The position numbers and the translations under genes were made by a program. The notes under the pieces are model-generated. The model made no database searches and was not told where the DNA came from. It saw only the letters and a program-made list of their open reading frames with translations. From Leeia oryzae DSM 17879 (lineage in GTDB: Bacteria > Pseudomonadota > Gammaproteobacteria > Burkholderiales > Leeiaceae): a stretch of DNA of 53,001 nucleotides. How positions within the stretch are numbered: the stretch's first letter is position 1; every line of letters begins with the position of its first letter. The stretch covers positions 1-53,001 of the forward strand of contig NZ_AQXU01000009.1 of the NCBI RefSeq assembly GCF_000376945.1, given 5' to 3'. Positions 1-9,341 of the stretch are shown here, piece after piece.

Positions 1-414
1 GGTGGCAATGAACGCTTCGTCGATGTCGGCTTCGCACAGCGCCATGTCGGCACAGTGGTCACGGTAGAACAACAGCGGGAAGCTGTCGCGGTCCTTCAGC
101 CCCAGCAGGACCAGACCGGTCAGATGATCCGGGTCGCGCTTGAGCTGCGACACGTCGCAGCCTTCAGTGCGCAGGGTCTCGATCAGGAACTCGCCCATCT
201 GTTCGTCGCCCACCCGGGACAGCATGGCGGACTTGAGCCCCAGACGGGCGGTACCGAAGGCGATGTTGCCGGACGAGCCGCCGAGATATTTGGCGAAGCT
301 GGCCACGTCCTGCAGCCTGGAGCCCACCTGGTGGGCGTACAGGTCTACCGCCACCCGGCCGATGCTGATCAGGTCCAGCTTGCGATCAGCGGCAAATACG
401 GTGTTATTCTTCAT
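1..414 (-). CDS. iolC: 5-dehydro-2-deoxygluconokinase IolC, partial (N-terminal 138 residues)
   Basis: This is the N-terminal part of a PfkB/ribokinase-family sugar kinase; the gene runs off the left edge. The translation starts at an ATG (complement of 412-414) with a lysine/asparagine-rich leader, then ISIGRVAVDLYAHQVG and a GGSSGNIAFGTARLG segment, the PfkB substrate-binding glycine motif. The words ISIGRVAVDLY and the later FYRDHCADMAL are typical of IolC, which phosphorylates 2-deoxy-5-keto-gluconate in myo-inositol breakdown. It lies 62 bases downstream of the sugar ABC permease on the same strand, so it is probably the next gene of that operon. Whether it carries the C-terminal DUF2090 domain of many proteobacterial IolC proteins cannot be seen. 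Confidence 0.85.
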   Translation of the reverse strand, partial: MKNNTVFAADRKLDLISIGRVAVDLYAHQVGSRLQDVASFAKYLGGSSGNIAFGTARLGLKSAMLSRVGDEQMGEFLIETLRTEGCDVSQLKRDPDHLTGLVLLGLKDRDSFPLLFYRDHCADMALCEADIDEAFIAT

Positions 415-476
415 TTCAGAAACTTTCAGTCTTCACAGTGATTCGATGCGTGTTTGTTGGCAATCCACATGCGCTA

Positions 477-1493
477 TTAGCTCGCGCGTTTCTTGCGGAA
501 CTGGTCGGCAACTACGGCAATCACGATAATCAGACCCTTCACGATTTCCTGCAGGTAAGAATCGATCCCCAGAAAAGTAAAGCCGCTGGAAATCACACCC
601 AAAATCAGAGCGCCAATCACCGTACCGGTAATTCGTCCCACGCCGCCTGCCAGGCTGGTACCACCAATCACGGCCGCTGCAATCGCATCCAGCTCGTACC
701 CCATCCCCATACCAGACTGACCGGTTTGGGCACGAGCAGACACAACCACCCCGGCCAGACCTGACAAAACACCAGCGATGGTGTACACAGCGATCAGGTT
801 TTTACCCACATTAATGCCGGAAACACGTGCCGCTTGAACGTTGCCGCCAATGGCGTAGATGGACTTGCCGAAGCGGGTGTAGCGCAACACGATATGGAAG
901 AACAATGCAACGGCCAGGAAGATGATGACCGGATTGGAACCGCTACCGATCCACAAGTAGTCATCCGTGAACATGCTGACAGGCTGACCGCCGGTGTAGT
1001 AACGGGCCAGGCCACGTGCAGACACCATCATGCCCAGCGTGACGATAAATGCAGGCACACGCATCTTGACGATGACGGCTCCGTTGATAAACCCGGTAAT
1101 TGCCCCGATCAGCAGGCCCATCAGGACCGGAATGATCACAGGCAGCCCGCCAAGGCTTGGAAAAATGGCACGATCATAACCAACGACTTGTGCAAAGCTG
1201 GAAGCCACCATGGCAGAGAGAGCCACGACAGAGCCGGAGGCCAGATCAATCCCGCCGGCGATAATGATCATGGTGACACCCACCGCAATCAGGCCGATCT
1301 CTGACACCTGCAGAATCATGATCAAGAGGCCTTGCGGGTTGTACAGGAAAGACTGGTCACGCTTGACCCAGCCAAGTACTTCAAAAATCAGTGCAATGCC
1401 GATGAGTACCAGCAGAATGCTGAACTCTTGCGGGAGCTTGAATTTCCGTTTTTTGGTAGCAGGCAAGCTGGCTACGGTAGTGGTTTGGTTCAT
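477..1493 (-). CDS. iatP: Inositol/ribose-type ABC transporter permease
   Basis: A 338-residue integral membrane protein of the RbsC/XylH permease family (BPD_transp_2). About ten hydrophobic segments are visible after a short basic N-terminus, and the family segments GGIDLASGSVVALSAM and IGGTSLAGGVGRITGT are present. It forms the channel of a carbohydrate importer with the double ATPase and periplasmic protein encoded just upstream (gap about 100 bases). Placement beside iolC and a MocC-like enzyme points to inositol or an inositol derivative as substrate. That assignment is inference from context, because permeases of this family are hard to tell apart by substrate. The symbol follows the Caulobacter inositol system. 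Confidence 0.8.
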   Translation of the reverse strand: MNQTTTVASLPATKKRKFKLPQEFSILLVLIGIALIFEVLGWVKRDQSFLYNPQGLLIMILQVSEIGLIAVGVTMIIIAGGIDLASGSVVALSAMVASSFAQVVGYDRAIFPSLGGLPVIIPVLMGLLIGAITGFINGAVIVKMRVPAFIVTLGMMVSARGLARYYTGGQPVSMFTDDYLWIGSGSNPVIIFLAVALFFHIVLRYTRFGKSIYAIGGNVQAARVSGINVGKNLIAVYTIAGVLSGLAGVVVSARAQTGQSGMGMGYELDAIAAAVIGGTSLAGGVGRITGTVIGALILGVISSGFTFLGIDSYLQEIVKGLIIVIAVVADQFRKKRAS

Positions 1494-1596
1494 GATGGTT
1501 CCTCTAGAATATTATTTGCATCACGTTGCTAAATGGATGTCATTTATTCTGTTATAAGTCTGGTCTTGCGCTACGCCCTGGAAGCTAATGGTTGGA

Positions 1597-3129
1597 TTAC
1601 ATGCCTGAAGCCAGCGCCAGAATCCGTTCCTGGGTAGCCTCTGCACGGGATAAAATGCCGCCGACCTTGCCTTCGTGCATCACCATCACCCGGTCGCTCA
1701 TGCCCAACACTTCAGGTAGCTCGGATGAAATCATGATGATGGCGACACCCTGCTTGGCTAGCTGAGTGATCAGTTTGTGAATTTCGGCCTTGGCGCCCAC
1801 GTCCACACCGCGGGTTGGCTCGTCCAGAATCAGTACTTTCGGGTGGTTGAGCAGCCAGCGGGCAATCAGCACTTTTTGCTGGTTACCGCCACTCAGGTTT
1901 TCGATGATTTCATCCAGACCAGGTGTTTTGACTTTGAGCTTGCCCACCATTTGATGGCACAGCTCATCGACTTCACTTTGCTTCACAAACCCCATATTGC
2001 AATGGTCAGGCAGAGAAGCAATCTGCATGTTCTCGCCCACAGACAGGCTAAGGAAAAGACCGGTTTTTTTACGATCCTCTGTAAGCAATGCCATGCCAGA
2101 TCGAATAGCATCGGCCGGAGATTTAATCTTCAGCTGACGTCCATCAAAGCGGATTTCACCTTCTTTTGCAGGGTTAATGCCAAATAGCGACTCCATGACT
2201 TCGGTCCTGCCTGAGCCCATCAGCCCAGCCACACCAAGAATCTCGCCATAGTGCACATCAAAAGAGACGTCGTTGAAAACGCCTTTTAAACCCAGGTTCT
2301 TGACGGAAAGTGCGATATCGCCAATTGGTACGTCTTCTTTCGGGAACACCTGAGACAGCTCGCGCCCCACCATGGCCGTAATCAACGAGTTATGGTCAAA
2401 CTCGGATGCTGTCTTGGTCACAATGTGATGACCATCACGGAAAATCGAAATATCATCCGCAATCTGGAAAACCTCATCCATCTTGTGGGTGATATAGATA
2501 ATCGCTTTGCCTTCAGCTTTCAGCTGGGCAATGATGCGGAACAGGTGTTCCACTTCTTTTTCGGTAATGGCAGATGTCGGTTCATCCATGATCAGCAGAT
2601 CGGAATTGAACGACACGGCTTTGGCAATTTCGACCATCTGACGATTGGCAATACTGAGTGAACCCAACTCGACTTCCGGGTCGATATCAATACCCAGCTT
2701 GCTTAGCAGCGCGTGGGTCTGGGCGAACAGCTGACCATGATCAATCAGGCCCAGCATATTGCGTGGTTCACGACCAATCCAGATGTTTTCCGCAACCGTC
2801 ATGTACGCCAGCAGGTTCAGCTCCTGATGGATCATGGCAATGCCTTTACCCAACGCGTCCCGAGGGGACTTCAGCACAATCGGTTGGCCCTTGAAATACA
2901 ACTGGCCTTCGTTCGGAATATAAATGCCAGCGACGATCTTCATCATCGTGGACTTGCCTGCGCCATTCTCGCCCATCAGTGCATGGACCATGCCGGGGCG
3001 GATTTTTAGCGAGACTTTGTTAAGGGCTTGCACCCCAGGAAATGATTTTGAGACACGCTCAGCCACAAACATGTACTCAGCGTCTTGCTGACTGACAGAC
3101 GAATTTTCTTGTTGCTGTACTTTTGACAT
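1597..3129 (-). CDS. iatA: Sugar ABC transporter ATP-binding protein with two nucleotide-binding domains
   Basis: A 510-residue cytoplasmic ATPase of the RbsA/MglA type with two fused ABC domains. The first half has a Walker [10 protein letters not shown] near residue 54, the signature [14 protein letters not shown] and Walker [11 protein letters not shown]. The second half has a degenerate Walker A ([10 protein letters not shown]), the signature [14 protein letters not shown] and [17 protein letters not shown] degenerate second Walker A is normal for this family. The start is the ATG at 3129, preceded by GAGAGG at a good distance. It sits between the binding-protein and permease genes and would power inositol-type import. 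Confidence 0.88.
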   Translation of the reverse strand: MSKVQQQENSSVSQQDAEYMFVAERVSKSFPGVQALNKVSLKIRPGMVHALMGENGAGKSTMMKIVAGIYIPNEGQLYFKGQPIVLKSPRDALGKGIAMIHQELNLLAYMTVAENIWIGREPRNMLGLIDHGQLFAQTHALLSKLGIDIDPEVELGSLSIANRQMVEIAKAVSFNSDLLIMDEPTSAITEKEVEHLFRIIAQLKAEGKAIIYITHKMDEVFQIADDISIFRDGHHIVTKTASEFDHNSLITAMVGRELSQVFPKEDVPIGDIALSVKNLGLKGVFNDVSFDVHYGEILGVAGLMGSGRTEVMESLFGINPAKEGEIRFDGRQLKIKSPADAIRSGMALLTEDRKKTGLFLSLSVGENMQIASLPDHCNMGFVKQSEVDELCHQMVGKLKVKTPGLDEIIENLSGGNQQKVLIARWLLNHPKVLILDEPTRGVDVGAKAEIHKLITQLAKQGVAIIMISSELPEVLGMSDRVMVMHEGKVGGILSRAEATQERILALASGM

Positions 3130-3218
3130 GACACACCTCTCACTTAACTGCTAGCAGATAAGCGATGACAAACCTGGACATATGAACGCGAACTTGCGTA
3201 TCACAGTGTTCCGGACAA

Positions 3219-3243
3219 CCGGGCGTTCATGACAAACGCCCGG
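3219..3243 (-). promoter_or_regulatory. Intercistronic hairpin between binding protein and ATPase genes
   Basis: A perfect 9-bp inverted repeat (CCGGGCGTT / AACGCCCGG) with a 7-base loop lies between the 3' end of the binding-protein gene and the ATPase gene. There is no U-run after it on the minus strand, so it is not a classic terminator. GC-rich hairpins at this spot in ABC importer operons commonly protect the binding-protein mRNA 3' end and reduce downstream expression; that role here is inference. Confidence 0.6.
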
Positions 3244-3266
3244 CGTCTCATGCAGAGTGCTTCTGA

Positions 3267-4187
3267 TTAACGGTTCAGATAGCCCTTCATGTTTTGTGGT
3301 GTCACCAGCTCGTAAGGAATCATGATGTCTTTGGCTTGAGACTTGTCACCTTTTGCCAGTTTGATCGCTGCATCAATCGCACCCTGGCCCTGACCTTTGG
3401 CATTCTGGAACACGGTCATGGTCAATTCGCCTTTTTGCATGGAAGACAATGCGTCTTTGGTTGCATCCACGCCACCAATCACGATTTTCTTCGGATCAAC
3501 TTTCGCCTGTTTCATGGCGATGATGGCACCTAGCGCCATTTCGTCATTATTGGCAGCAACTGCGTCAAACTTTACGCCGGCACTGATCCACTTGCTCATC
3601 AGGTTAATGGCTTGAGAGCGGTCAAAGTTAGCCGTTTGCTCTTCTACTACCTTGATGCCTGGGAACTTTGCAAAAATGTCTTTCACGCCTTGTGTACGAT
3701 CACGCTGGGCATCGGTAGACAACTCGCCCTGCATAATCACCACATTGCCTTTACCATTCAACTTCTTGGCAATGTATTCCCCTTGCAGATGGCCAGCCAC
3801 CAGGCTGTCTGAGCCAACAAAAGCGGCGCCATTTCCCATTTTCTCATCTGGCTTGCGGTTAACGTACACAATCGGGATACCAGCCTTGCGAGCCGCTTCA
3901 GTCATGCGTTTGGTGGCAGACGTATCTGCAGGGTTGACCACAATGGCAGCCACTTTCTGAGAAATGAAGTTCTCGACCTGGCTCACCTGACGACCCACGT
4001 CACCACGGGCATCTTCAAACTGAAGATTGACGTCTTTCTGGGTTTTTGCGTAAGAAGACATGCCTTCGCGCAGAACAGTCAGGAAGTTGTCATCGAAGTG
4101 AGCCATGCTCACACCAATTTTGGTATCTGCAAATGCAGACAAAGGCAACAGAGCAGCCAGAATGATACTTTTAGTGAATTTCTTCAT
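3267..4187 (-). CDS. ibpA: Periplasmic inositol/rhizopine-type sugar-binding protein
   Basis: A 306-residue type I periplasmic binding protein (Peripla_BP_4, RbsB-like). It has a signal peptide (MKKFTKSIILAALLPLSAFA, cleavage expected before DTKIGVSM). The family landmarks VNPADTSATKRMTEAARKAG, IPIVYVNRKP, FVGSDSLVAG and AANNDEMALGAI are visible. It should deliver the substrate to the permease and ATPase encoded downstream. Similar proteins are annotated as inositol- or rhizopine-binding (IbpA, MocB). The neighbouring iolC and mocDEF-like genes support an inositol or inosamine ligand, but the ligand cannot be read from sequence. It is the second gene of the operon, about 90 bases after the mocC-like gene. 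Confidence 0.85.
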   Translation of the reverse strand: MKKFTKSIILAALLPLSAFADTKIGVSMAHFDDNFLTVLREGMSSYAKTQKDVNLQFEDARGDVGRQVSQVENFISQKVAAIVVNPADTSATKRMTEAARKAGIPIVYVNRKPDEKMGNGAAFVGSDSLVAGHLQGEYIAKKLNGKGNVVIMQGELSTDAQRDRTQGVKDIFAKFPGIKVVEEQTANFDRSQAINLMSKWISAGVKFDAVAANNDEMALGAIIAMKQAKVDPKKIVIGGVDATKDALSSMQKGELTMTVFQNAKGQGQGAIDAAIKLAKGDKSQAKDIMIPYELVTPQNMKGYLNR

Positions 4188-4276
4188 TTGTGTCTTCCTC
4201 TCGTTATTGGCATCACGTTAACAACATCAAAAAATTGCTAGCGGTTCAGACTAGCAGACTGCAAACTGTGGACGAA

Positions 4277-5104
4277 TCAAGAAAGATTCAGGCCTTTCTT
4301 GATGAAACAGATACTTTCACCCAGCTGTTTTTCTGCCTCCTCAACCGACAGTGATGCCACTTCTTCAGCAAATGGTTCAAATGAAACATAGCCTTTAAAG
4401 CCGGCATTCAGCAGGTATTGTAGTTGAGGAATATTGCCAAGGCGGTCATCTTTATTCACGAGCACCCGGTGCATATCCAGCATGCCAGGACGCTCGACCT
4501 GAGCAGACTCCACACCAGAAATATGAATCAGCCCCGTCCACTCTGGGTAAAATGCTTGTTCGCCCGCGACATAATGGTGAAAAGTGTCATGAACGACCTT
4601 GAATGCATTTTCGTAACCGCTGGCCTGAATGGCTTTTACGGCTACACCTTTGTGACGCAGTGCACAGATTTCGAAACCTAGAGGCTCAATCAGACCGGTC
4701 AGATGATTAGCTTCCAGGATCGGGCCAAGATTTTTTAGGGCGTGAACCAGATCTTCAAACCGCTTTTCTTCAGAGCGCTTGTCGTTACGGTCACAGGTTG
4801 GACACAGCACAATTGCCTTGGCGCCGCACGCTTTGGCATACTGCGCCAGTTTTTCGGCTTCGTCTTTTTTGGCATCGTCAAACTGGTCGAAACGTTGCAA
4901 CGCGTTGATAGAGGCGATCTCGACACCTGCAGCATTGGTGGCTGCAAGGATATCTGCAGCTTCGGAGCCGTCGTTCATTTCAACACCTGGCAGATCATTA
5001 CGGATTTCGATACCGGATACACCCAGGTTCTGTGCCACTTTCAGAAAGTCGGCATAGGTAGATCTTGGGATGCTCATGCGGTTCAAAGAAAACTTGATAG
5101 ACAT
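4277..5104 (-). CDS. mocC: MocC/IolI-like sugar-phosphate isomerase/epimerase (TIM barrel)
   Basis: A 275-residue member of the xylose-isomerase-like TIM-barrel family (AP_endonuc_2). The ATG at 5104 is chosen because AAAGGAT lies just upstream; a longer frame reaches 5164 but has no ribosome site. Visible landmarks are VSGIEIRNDLPG, an acidic residue in GLIEPLGFE, KVVHDTFHHYV (metal-site Asp/His region) and VSFEPFAEE. Such proteins interconvert inososes or keto-sugars in inositol catabolism (IolI) and are encoded beside rhizopine genes in rhizobia (MocC). It is the first gene of the importer operon. The choice between MocC and IolI is uncertain; the TIM-barrel assignment is firm. Confidence 0.75.
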   Translation of the reverse strand: MSIKFSLNRMSIPRSTYADFLKVAQNLGVSGIEIRNDLPGVEMNDGSEAADILAATNAAGVEIASINALQRFDQFDDAKKDEAEKLAQYAKACGAKAIVLCPTCDRNDKRSEEKRFEDLVHALKNLGPILEANHLTGLIEPLGFEICALRHKGVAVKAIQASGYENAFKVVHDTFHHYVAGEQAFYPEWTGLIHISGVESAQVERPGMLDMHRVLVNKDDRLGNIPQLQYLLNAGFKGYVSFEPFAEEVASLSVEEAEKQLGESICFIKKGLNLS

Positions 5105-5719
5105 TCGTGTATCCTTTACGTGTACATCGCGATAACATGCAGTAAAAAAATGTAGCCCCCTCACATAGCCTTATGCCCATCAACAGCGCTGCAAGGTTTA
5201 GCCCATTCGCCGGGCTACTCAAGTTACTGCCCTAGAACCAAATTCGATGTGACTATCTAACCATACGGACCTTGTGTTTTCACCACGAAAGATGACGATT
5301 TATCGTCAATGACACCTAAATATAAGCAAGCTAAATTCTGTGCAGCGCAACATTTCCAAGGCTAGTTATTAATTGAAATTACAATGCATCACAAAGGTAA
5401 AAGTGACAGTCCCATACGAGGTCGGTTTGGCATCGCAAACGATAGGAGCTTGGAGGATAAGCTTGAGCACATCTGCACATATTCAGGGTAATACCTCAAG
5501 AAATCAGGGCAATCAGTGCAAATAGTTAAGAAATGCTGGTCCATGAGACGGTGATGGCAGGACTGTTTTAGATGGCGCTAAACGAATTTATGTATAGCAT
5601 GTTGATCAAGAGCATGCGCACGTAATGAATAACCCCGGCTTCATCAGAAAATCTTGCCTTATGATGAGTACATTGACGAATTTAATTACAAATGCATATT
5701 CTTTGTAGTCAAATATTCC
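5105..5719. other. Gene-free stretch upstream of the mocC-importer operon
   Basis: No convincing reading frame lies in these 615 bases. The stretch separates the mocC/transport operon from the mocDEF operon and should carry the promoter of the former. It contains the palindrome listed at 5293-5308. The long leader before mocC has a run of seven T on the minus strand near 5145-5152. Confidence 0.6.
5293..5308. promoter_or_regulatory. Candidate operator, 16-bp palindrome
   Basis: TGACGAT-TT-ATCGTCA is a perfect 7-bp inverted repeat with a 2-bp centre, about 190 bases upstream of the mocC-like start. Its size and symmetry fit a dimeric regulator site. The LacI-type regulator at 9410 is the nearest candidate, but this palindrome does not match the one beside that gene, so the binding protein is unknown. 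Confidence 0.4.
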
Positions 5720-6580
5720 CTACACGACATTGCTGTCTATTGCCTCCTTCCAAGCCGTTTCTGCAAATTCTTTTAGCATCAGAGCCTCCTCCCAGCGATC
5801 GGTAATATCCAGCCCATCGCTTCCTGTGATGGCATATGGTGCAGGGCCTAGTTCGCAGGTAAATGTGAGGGTATCTGTCGGCGCGGCTCGTCGTTGCCAA
5901 CTCGCCATCCCATAAGCCCACCAACGCCTGAAAATATTTACCCAACTTGCATGCTGACCAAAGCGAATTGGCACTTGAACCTGATGCCCGTTTGATACCC
6001 TTCCATGAAAACCCCAGCCATGATCTAGTATGGTTTTAATTTGTTGATCATCTACTTCAGTAGGAGGCAGGGGAAACTCTCTAGCCACCACATAATGGGA
6101 TAGGTCTGACAACAGCTTGAGGTTAGGCATTTCATCCAGTAAATCAAGGGTAAAAAGCAAATCATTTGTCACCCGGTATCGATGAGTTTCGACCAAAACA
6201 GGGAAGTTGACCTGCTCGGCTAACCGCTGCCAGCCCTCAATTACATGAATAGCCTCTTTCAGGGAACGAGGTCTGAAATCTGCCTGAATGGTAATATGAT
6301 GACAGCCAAATTCACACCCGTTTTCCAAAGCTGGGGCCAATTCTTCAACTGTTGCAGGGAAAACCTGCCCTTCTGCAAGCAACCCCAAGGGTTGAAACGT
6401 TGAGGCGAGTCGTGATACGTGATCACGGTCATAGTAATGGTCGGTAAACCCGTCAAAACCAGCAGCAGCAATTTGTAATAGGCGTTCCTCATAACTGGCT
6501 GTTTCTCCGCCAGATAACAAGTTCTCCATTCCCCACATGGATTGAAATACCTTTAATTGCTGTTGGAAACGTGTAGACAT
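5720..6580 (-). CDS. Uncharacterised TIM-barrel (xylose isomerase-like) protein of the moc-like operon
   Basis: A 286-residue cytoplasmic protein whose pattern fits the sugar phosphate isomerase/epimerase TIM-barrel superfamily: alternating hydrophobic strands, GFDGFTDHYYD, VLVETHRYR (candidate metal Glu and His), LKLLSDLSHYVVA (Asp/His pair) and FTCELGPAPYAIT near the end. The start codon abuts the mocF-like stop, and an AAAGG site lies just upstream, so translation is probably coupled. As last gene of the oxygenase operon it may act on the demethylated product. I do not recognise a specific enzyme; IolE- or MocC-like activity is only a possibility. Confidence 0.65.
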   Translation of the reverse strand: MSTRFQQQLKVFQSMWGMENLLSGGETASYEERLLQIAAAGFDGFTDHYYDRDHVSRLASTFQPLGLLAEGQVFPATVEELAPALENGCEFGCHHITIQADFRPRSLKEAIHVIEGWQRLAEQVNFPVLVETHRYRVTNDLLFTLDLLDEMPNLKLLSDLSHYVVAREFPLPPTEVDDQQIKTILDHGWGFHGRVSNGHQVQVPIRFGQHASWVNIFRRWWAYGMASWQRRAAPTDTLTFTCELGPAPYAITGSDGLDITDRWEEALMLKEFAETAWKEAIDSNVV

Positions 6581-7816
6581 TTAATTGCCTTTTAACAATG
6601 ATTTGAGAGATTGGGCCGGGTCTAGCAATTTGTAAGGAGGGATAATCTTTTGCATGTCAATCAAACGCTCAAGCAGCTTGATCTCTCTGGCAATATGACC
6701 CTCTTTGCCCATCCCAGCTGCCCCGCGTATTCGCTCAGTGTCATCCAGATAAATCACTAATGTAGCTTCATCTGATTGCAAACGGATGATAGGTGTGAGA
6801 TCCGCACCAGTCTCGCCAATCACCTGCAATCCTTCATCAAACTGATCTGACCAGAACCACATGGTGTCATGAAATGCCTGTTCTCTCTTGGTCAAATGTT
6901 TTGCCAGAAAACGAGCTTGATGTTCGGCATTGCGCCAAGTTTCAACACGTTGGTGCCCATTCCCTTGAGGCAAGGCAGCTACGTCTCCAATCGCATAAAT
7001 ATCGGTTTGAGATGTTTGTAGATATTGATCGACCAAAATACCATTGCCAACCGCTAAACCCGCAGCTTCTGCCAAGTGTTGATTCGGTACAATTCCAATT
7101 CCCGCTATCAGTGCATCGCAGCAAACTGTTTCACCTGTTTTGAGCTGCAAAAGAGTTGAGCTACCATCACGAATCAGCCTTTCAATTCCAGTACTCAAGC
7201 GAATATCTACGCCATGCCTTTGGTGAAGGGACATCAACCTAGCAGAAATTTCTGCTGGTATGACTCGGCTTGCTAGACGGTCTGCTGTTTCTATCACGAC
7301 AACTTCACAGCCAAGTTGTTTAGCGGAAGAGGCAATTTCCAATCCAATGAAACCACCACCTATAATTCCGATTGATCGACCAGGTAAGAGCTGGGATTTA
7401 AGCCGGCTGGCATCCTCCATGTTTCTTAAGTACAAGATATTAGTTTTATCGCAACCCGGTAGAAACAAGGAGCGGGGATAACCACCCGTCGCCAAGATCA
7501 AGGTTCCATAAGTGAGGGTTTCCTGATTGTCCAGAATAACCTGTTTGTCCAATGGTAAGATTTGACTTGCTGATACCCCGGCTATCCAATCAATAGACAG
7601 CTTGGCAAACTGCTCAGAATTAGTGAAGGGTAATTGAGCTAGAACCTCCTCGCCTAACAAGATCTGCTTAGATAGCGGTGGACGCTGATAAGGCAGGTGT
7701 TTTTCTTCGCCAATGAGTCTAATAGCTCCAGTAAAACCCTCCTCCCGCAAGGCAAGCGCTAAGCGCCCACCTGCTTGACCCGCTCCAATAATAACGATGG
7801 GTGCTAAGGTATGCAT
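6581..7816 (-). CDS. mocF: NAD(P)H ferredoxin reductase, MocF-like
   Basis: A 411-residue FAD-dependent ferredoxin reductase of the class that serves Rieske-type and membrane oxygenases. It has an N-terminal FAD-binding IVIIGAGQAGGRLALALRE (residues 7-25), an NAD(P)-binding IGIIGGGFIGLEIASSAKQ near residue 150, and the second FAD motif DIYAIGDVAAL near residue 274. Its C-terminal domain is of the reductase type. It would pass electrons from NAD(P)H to the Rieske protein encoded four bases upstream. The ribosome site GGAG sits inside the end of that gene. Gene order oxygenase-ferredoxin-reductase matches rhizobial mocDEF, known to encode a ferredoxin oxygenase system for rhizopine. Confidence 0.82.
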   Translation of the reverse strand: MHTLAPIVIIGAGQAGGRLALALREEGFTGAIRLIGEEKHLPYQRPPLSKQILLGEEVLAQLPFTNSEQFAKLSIDWIAGVSASQILPLDKQVILDNQETLTYGTLILATGGYPRSLFLPGCDKTNILYLRNMEDASRLKSQLLPGRSIGIIGGGFIGLEIASSAKQLGCEVVVIETADRLASRVIPAEISARLMSLHQRHGVDIRLSTGIERLIRDGSSTLLQLKTGETVCCDALIAGIGIVPNQHLAEAAGLAVGNGILVDQYLQTSQTDIYAIGDVAALPQGNGHQRVETWRNAEHQARFLAKHLTKREQAFHDTMWFWSDQFDEGLQVIGETGADLTPIIRLQSDEATLVIYLDDTERIRGAAGMGKEGHIAREIKLLERLIDMQKIIPPYKLLDPAQSLKSLLKGN

Positions 7817-7820
7817 GAGG

Positions 7821-8135
7821 TTACTCCAGTTCTATCCAGACTTTTCCCGCTTCCACTTTTACAGGATATGTAGGCAGGTTGACACAGACAGGAGCCCCCT
7901 GCGCCTTACCAGTACGATAATCAAATCGTCCATTGTGTTTAGGGCACTCGATGATGTAATCCATCACTAATCCATTTGAGAGATGGACTTTTTCATGGGT
8001 GCAATGCCCGGCAGTAGCGTAAAACTCACTGTCTGGCGAACGATAAATGGCGTAACTAGTACCATTGTGATCAAAACGACCCACATCTTCTTCGTCAATA
8101 TCGTCTACTTCACAGACCTCAAACCATTGACCCAT
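7821..8135 (-). CDS. mocE: Rieske [2Fe-2S] ferredoxin, MocE-like
   Basis: A 104-residue soluble Rieske-type ferredoxin. The cluster ligands are plain: C45-x-H47 (GHCTHEKVHL) and C64-x2-H67 (ECPKHNGRFD), followed by the usual proline-containing strand (LPTYPVKVEAGKVWIEL). A strong AAAGGAG site precedes the start. It lies between the oxygenase and reductase genes on the same strand and should be the electron carrier between them. Single-domain Rieske ferredoxins of this length also serve dioxygenases and nitrite reductases, but the partner here is a three-histidine-box membrane oxygenase, which fits MocE. Confidence 0.85.
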   Translation of the reverse strand: MGQWFEVCEVDDIDEEDVGRFDHNGTSYAIYRSPDSEFYATAGHCTHEKVHLSNGLVMDYIIECPKHNGRFDYRTGKAQGAPVCVNLPTYPVKVEAGKVWIELE

Positions 8136-8194
8136 GTTGATTCTCCTTTAGCTGGCGAGCATCTGTGATGAGGCTCGTATACTGATAAGTGTTT

Positions 8195-9229
8195 TCAGAC
8201 TTGTGGCAATACACGGCGAATGAAATATTCCGGATCGCGGCGCTGGCGCATGATGGCGGGAAAGATTTCTTTGTAAGCCTCCCACAAACTTTGGGAAGCA
8301 GGGGCGCACTGATCTTTTATTAACCCATGCAACTTCGGCAAGTTGTAAAATGGAACCATCGGAAACATATGATGTTCGATGTGGTAATTCATATTCATGT
8401 ACATGAAAGCTGACACCGGATTGAAAATAACGGTACGGGTATTTAAACGATGATCAAGTACATCTTCGGCCAAGCCAGCATGCTGAGTAATATTAAAGAC
8501 TTGGGTCAGTGGTGATCCATAAAAGCGTGGCAACACCACAAACATGGCAGGCAAAATACTATGACTGTATGCACACGTGGTCAGGGTTACCGCATATATC
8601 AGGGTATGGATTCGACTGGAAATAATCATTTTTGGTATTTCTGACGCTGGCACAAATGAGCGTGTTGCAGGGCTAACCACACCAAATGCGTGTTTGATAG
8701 TTCGGAAGAATTCAATACTGCCAGACTTCAGAAAGAAAAAGTCTAATAGCCAGCCGATCACACCAAACGGTCGAGGAAAGGCAATTTCCCGATCATTTCC
8801 CACAATTAATGTATCGGTATGGTGACGTGCATGACTCCAACGCCAATAAACGGGTTCATGCAGTGCCATAAAAGAAGTAAGCTGGAAAAATAGCATATTC
8901 AGCCACTGCGTTTTGAAGGGCGTGCCGTGCGATAACTCATGCGAACCATGTTCACCTGCCGAATACAGAAGCCCATAGGCAAAAAACGCAGGGATCGCCC
9001 ACAGGGTGCTCCATGAAAAATATGCAAGTACCCCACTTGCAATGAGTAGCAGAAACCAACTGCCTAAATACGCGAGGGCTTGTTTATCATCCCGCTGCAT
9101 GAGCTGCTTCATCACTTTACGATCGACATTGCATGCAAACCATTCTGCAGAAATAAGCCCCTTGGCAGCGGCTTCTTTAGCACTGTCACCTTCCAGGTTG
9201 TAACTTCGTTTCTTGATAGAATCTATCAT
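8195..9229 (-). CDS. mocD: Membrane di-iron fatty acid desaturase/hydroxylase-like oxygenase, MocD-like
   Basis: A 344-residue membrane oxygenase of the fatty acid desaturase/alkane hydroxylase superfamily. ATG at 9229 is chosen over GTG at 9238 because GAGGTGG ends a few bases before it. The three histidine boxes are present: EHGSHELSH (about residues 93-101), HARHH (133-137) and HIEHH (283-287), plus an extra QHAG near 249. Hydrophobic stretches flank the boxes. With the Rieske protein and reductase it makes a three-component oxygenase. In Rhizobium leguminosarum the equivalent mocD product is proposed to remove the methyl group of 3-O-methyl-scyllo-inosamine. The substrate here is inferred from the inositol genes next door; a lipid desaturase is the alternative. 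Confidence 0.78.
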   Translation of the reverse strand: MIDSIKKRSYNLEGDSAKEAAAKGLISAEWFACNVDRKVMKQLMQRDDKQALAYLGSWFLLLIASGVLAYFSWSTLWAIPAFFAYGLLYSAGEHGSHELSHGTPFKTQWLNMLFFQLTSFMALHEPVYWRWSHARHHTDTLIVGNDREIAFPRPFGVIGWLLDFFFLKSGSIEFFRTIKHAFGVVSPATRSFVPASEIPKMIISSRIHTLIYAVTLTTCAYSHSILPAMFVVLPRFYGSPLTQVFNITQHAGLAEDVLDHRLNTRTVIFNPVSAFMYMNMNYHIEHHMFPMVPFYNLPKLHGLIKDQCAPASQSLWEAYKEIFPAIMRQRRDPEYFIRRVLPQV

Positions 9230-9294
9230 TTGCACCACCTCAATTTTCAGGATATATTTTGATTATTATTGATTACATTACTTGCAATCATTGT

Positions 9295-9322
9295 GTGATA
9301 CAGTATGATTTGATCTTGACAA
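9295..9322 (-). promoter_or_regulatory. Candidate promoter of the mocDEF-like operon
   Basis: On the minus strand TTGTCA (9317-9322) and TATCAC (9295-9300) are separated by 16 bases, upstream of the oxygenase start at 9229. The match is moderate. TTGATC (9310-9315) and GATCAA (9338-9343) form an inverted pair around its upstream side. Confidence 0.35.
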
Positions 9323-9341
9323 ATGATGCAATACATCGATC

